Assembly: GCA_007116645.1 (NCBI GenBank) | Contig: SKIA01000024.1 | Span: 1 to 7,583 of the forward strand | Source: Candidatus Woesearchaeota archaeon | Lineage (GTDB): Archaea; Nanobdellota; Nanobdellia; Woesearchaeales; SKIA01 | DNA length: 7,583 nt | Reading direction: 5' to 3' | In this document: positions 6,586-7,583 of the stretch, one piece after another | Position numbering within the stretch: position 1 is the first letter of the stretch | How the letters are laid out: each line of letters begins with the position of its first letter | Translations under genes and position numbers: made by a program | The notes under the pieces: generated by a model | What the model was told of the DNA's origin: nothing | Database searches by the model: none | Seen by the model: the letters and a program-made list of their open reading frames with translations, nothing else

Positions 6586-7583
6586 TTACTGTACGCTTTC
6601 TTCTGCAACTCGTTGACGAGTAGCAAATATTGCTATGAGTGCTATTACTAACACACCGATCAATAGAGCAATGCCTATTTGAGTGGAGCTTTCAGAACCA
6701 CCAATCCCTTGCATAAAACTACTCACAACTCCTTGGGATTGATCTGATTCGGATTGTTCACTTAGATCAGGCGGAATATAATTTACGTACACGCGCTGAT
6801 TATAGACGCGTTGCTCTTGAGTATCGCCGTCTTCATTATACATCGTGACTGAATAAAACATGTACGTCGTATCTGCTTGGTCTAACGTTGCGTTCGCCTT
6901 CCAAGTGCCGTGGTGTGCATCACCTGAAACCATTCTAAGAGGAACAGTAATATCGGGAGCGCTATTTGTGCTGCGCAGAAGAGCTGTGACTTGGGCGAGT
7001 CCTATGCTGTCTCGTGCGTCAACTTCGATTGCGAGTGTATCTCCTGGATCGATTCGATGGCTACTCAGAAATCCATGGATAAGTCGAAGACGCTCTTGTA
7101 TTGAGTCATCAACACCAAGAACGTAAAATGTGGTATTGGAAATATTTACTTGCGTCGTAGAACGAACAGTGAGAATATCAACGCTGCTGAGCTCATGAGC
7201 GCCTTGAGATACGGGTAGCACTCTTGCTTGCCAGGTACCGTAGTATTCGGAACCGCTTAGGCGCGTAAGGTTAACAAGGAGTGCAGTTCCATTTACGTCT
7301 TGTATGGTCCCTTGAACACTTTGAACTGCATATGCGCTGTTAATGTCCATAGTGATGTTCACGGACTCATTATGCTCAATAATGTCCGCGCTAAACACAG
7401 CGTACACCACCTCAGGAGTGATGGGGCCAATAGGGGTCGAACTGCCTGCGCCACCTATACGAGTTGAACTAGAGCTACTAGTTGCTTGCGGCAATGATCT
7501 GTAATGAGATCGCTGAAAATCACCCACAAATACGAATGTGCTATCAGAGGCATTATTATAACCAGTAATTTGTGTGAGCGTAT
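6586..7583 (-). CDS. Surface protein with Ig-like repeats and C-terminal membrane anchor (5' end outside window)
   Basis: I do not recognise a named family; this is probably an exported, cell-surface type I membrane protein. The frame is open to the window edge, giving 331 visible residues, so the true N-terminus and signal peptide lie beyond 7583. Visible parts are a Ser-rich, Gly-containing linker (33-49), two beta-rich Ig-like units (about 58-154 and 177-266), an acidic Ser/Gln-rich stalk (270-298), a transmembrane helix (301-320) and a short basic cytoplasmic tail. The two units are related repeats: SG at 109-110 and 219-220 and GTW at 115-117 and 225-227 are exactly 110 residues apart. 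Eight N-X-S/T sequons (NAS, NES, NIT, NGT, NLT, NIS, NTT, NAT) suggest heavy archaeal N-glycosylation. It is the first visible gene of the glycan operon, 17 bases before the GT2 gene. It may be a scaffold for the exported glycan, an acceptor for it, or an unrelated surface protein sharing the transcript. Confidence 0.85.
   Translation of the reverse strand, partial: TLTQITGYNNASDSTFVFVGDFQRSHYRSLPQATSSSSSTRIGGAGSSTPIGPITPEVVYAVFSADIIEHNESVNITMDINSAYAVQSVQGTIQDVNGTALLVNLTRLSGSEYYGTWQARVLPVSQGAHELSSVDILTVRSTTQVNISNTTFYVLGVDDSIQERLRLIHGFLSSHRIDPGDTLAIEVDARDSIGLAQVTALLRSTNSAPDITVPLRMVSGDAHHGTWKANATLDQADTTYMFYSVTMYNEDGDTQEQRVYNQRVYVNYIPPDLSEQSESDQSQGVVSSFMQGIGGSESSTQIGIALLIGVLVIALIAIFATRQRVAEESVQ

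Noticed and set aside
7525..7527. GTG at 7527 as the start of the Ig-like surface protein
   Set aside because: The same frame stays open for another 18 codons to the window edge, there is no signal peptide after the GTG, and no ribosome site precedes it; the gene is better read as 5'-truncated by the window.

Overview
The window looks like archaeal chromosome, with every convincing gene on the minus strand. Three things point to an archaeon. The glutamyl-tRNA synthetase is of the archaeal type (long N-terminal extension, HIGH motif in a PSPSGPMHIGH context, LSTTK in place of KMSKS). That gene is preceded by a BRE/TATA-like element (AAAGATTTATATG) placed so that its transcript would be almost leaderless. 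A membrane-anchored surface protein is dense in N-X-S/T sequons. Base composition looks moderate (roughly 40-45% GC by eye). I cannot name the lineage from this sequence alone.

Reading in the direction of transcription (high to low coordinates), the window opens inside the gene of a type I membrane surface protein with two Ig-like repeats (7583-6586, 5' end outside the window). A polysaccharide-synthesis run follows: a processive GT2 glycosyltransferase of the cellulose synthase type (6568-5003), a large multi-spanning GT-C-like protein of the PTPS-related membrane family (5006-2736), and a signal-anchored six-hairpin protein resembling glycoside hydrolase family 8 (2739-1492). The first junction is 17 bases and the next two are 4-base ATGA overlaps, so these four genes very probably form one operon with translational coupling. 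A 42-codon acidic, tyrosine-rich ORF with an excellent ribosome binding site (1413-1285) follows after a 78-base gap that holds two copies of a palindromic 13-mer. The last gene is gltX (1244-1), whose 3' end lies beyond the window.

The likely joint role of the operon is to build and export a cell-surface glycan. The GT2 enzyme would polymerise a nucleotide sugar and push the chain across the membrane. The GT-C-like protein would transfer a lipid-linked sugar or modify the chain on the outer face. The GH8-like protein would trim or bind the chain outside, much as BcsZ accompanies BcsA in bacterial cellulose operons. The Ig-like protein would be a surface partner or glycosylated acceptor. This scheme is inference from families and gene order; the polymer and its sugars are unknown. 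No tRNA, rRNA, CRISPR array, insertion sequence or plus-strand gene could be supported, and no gene-free stretch exceeds 80 bases.
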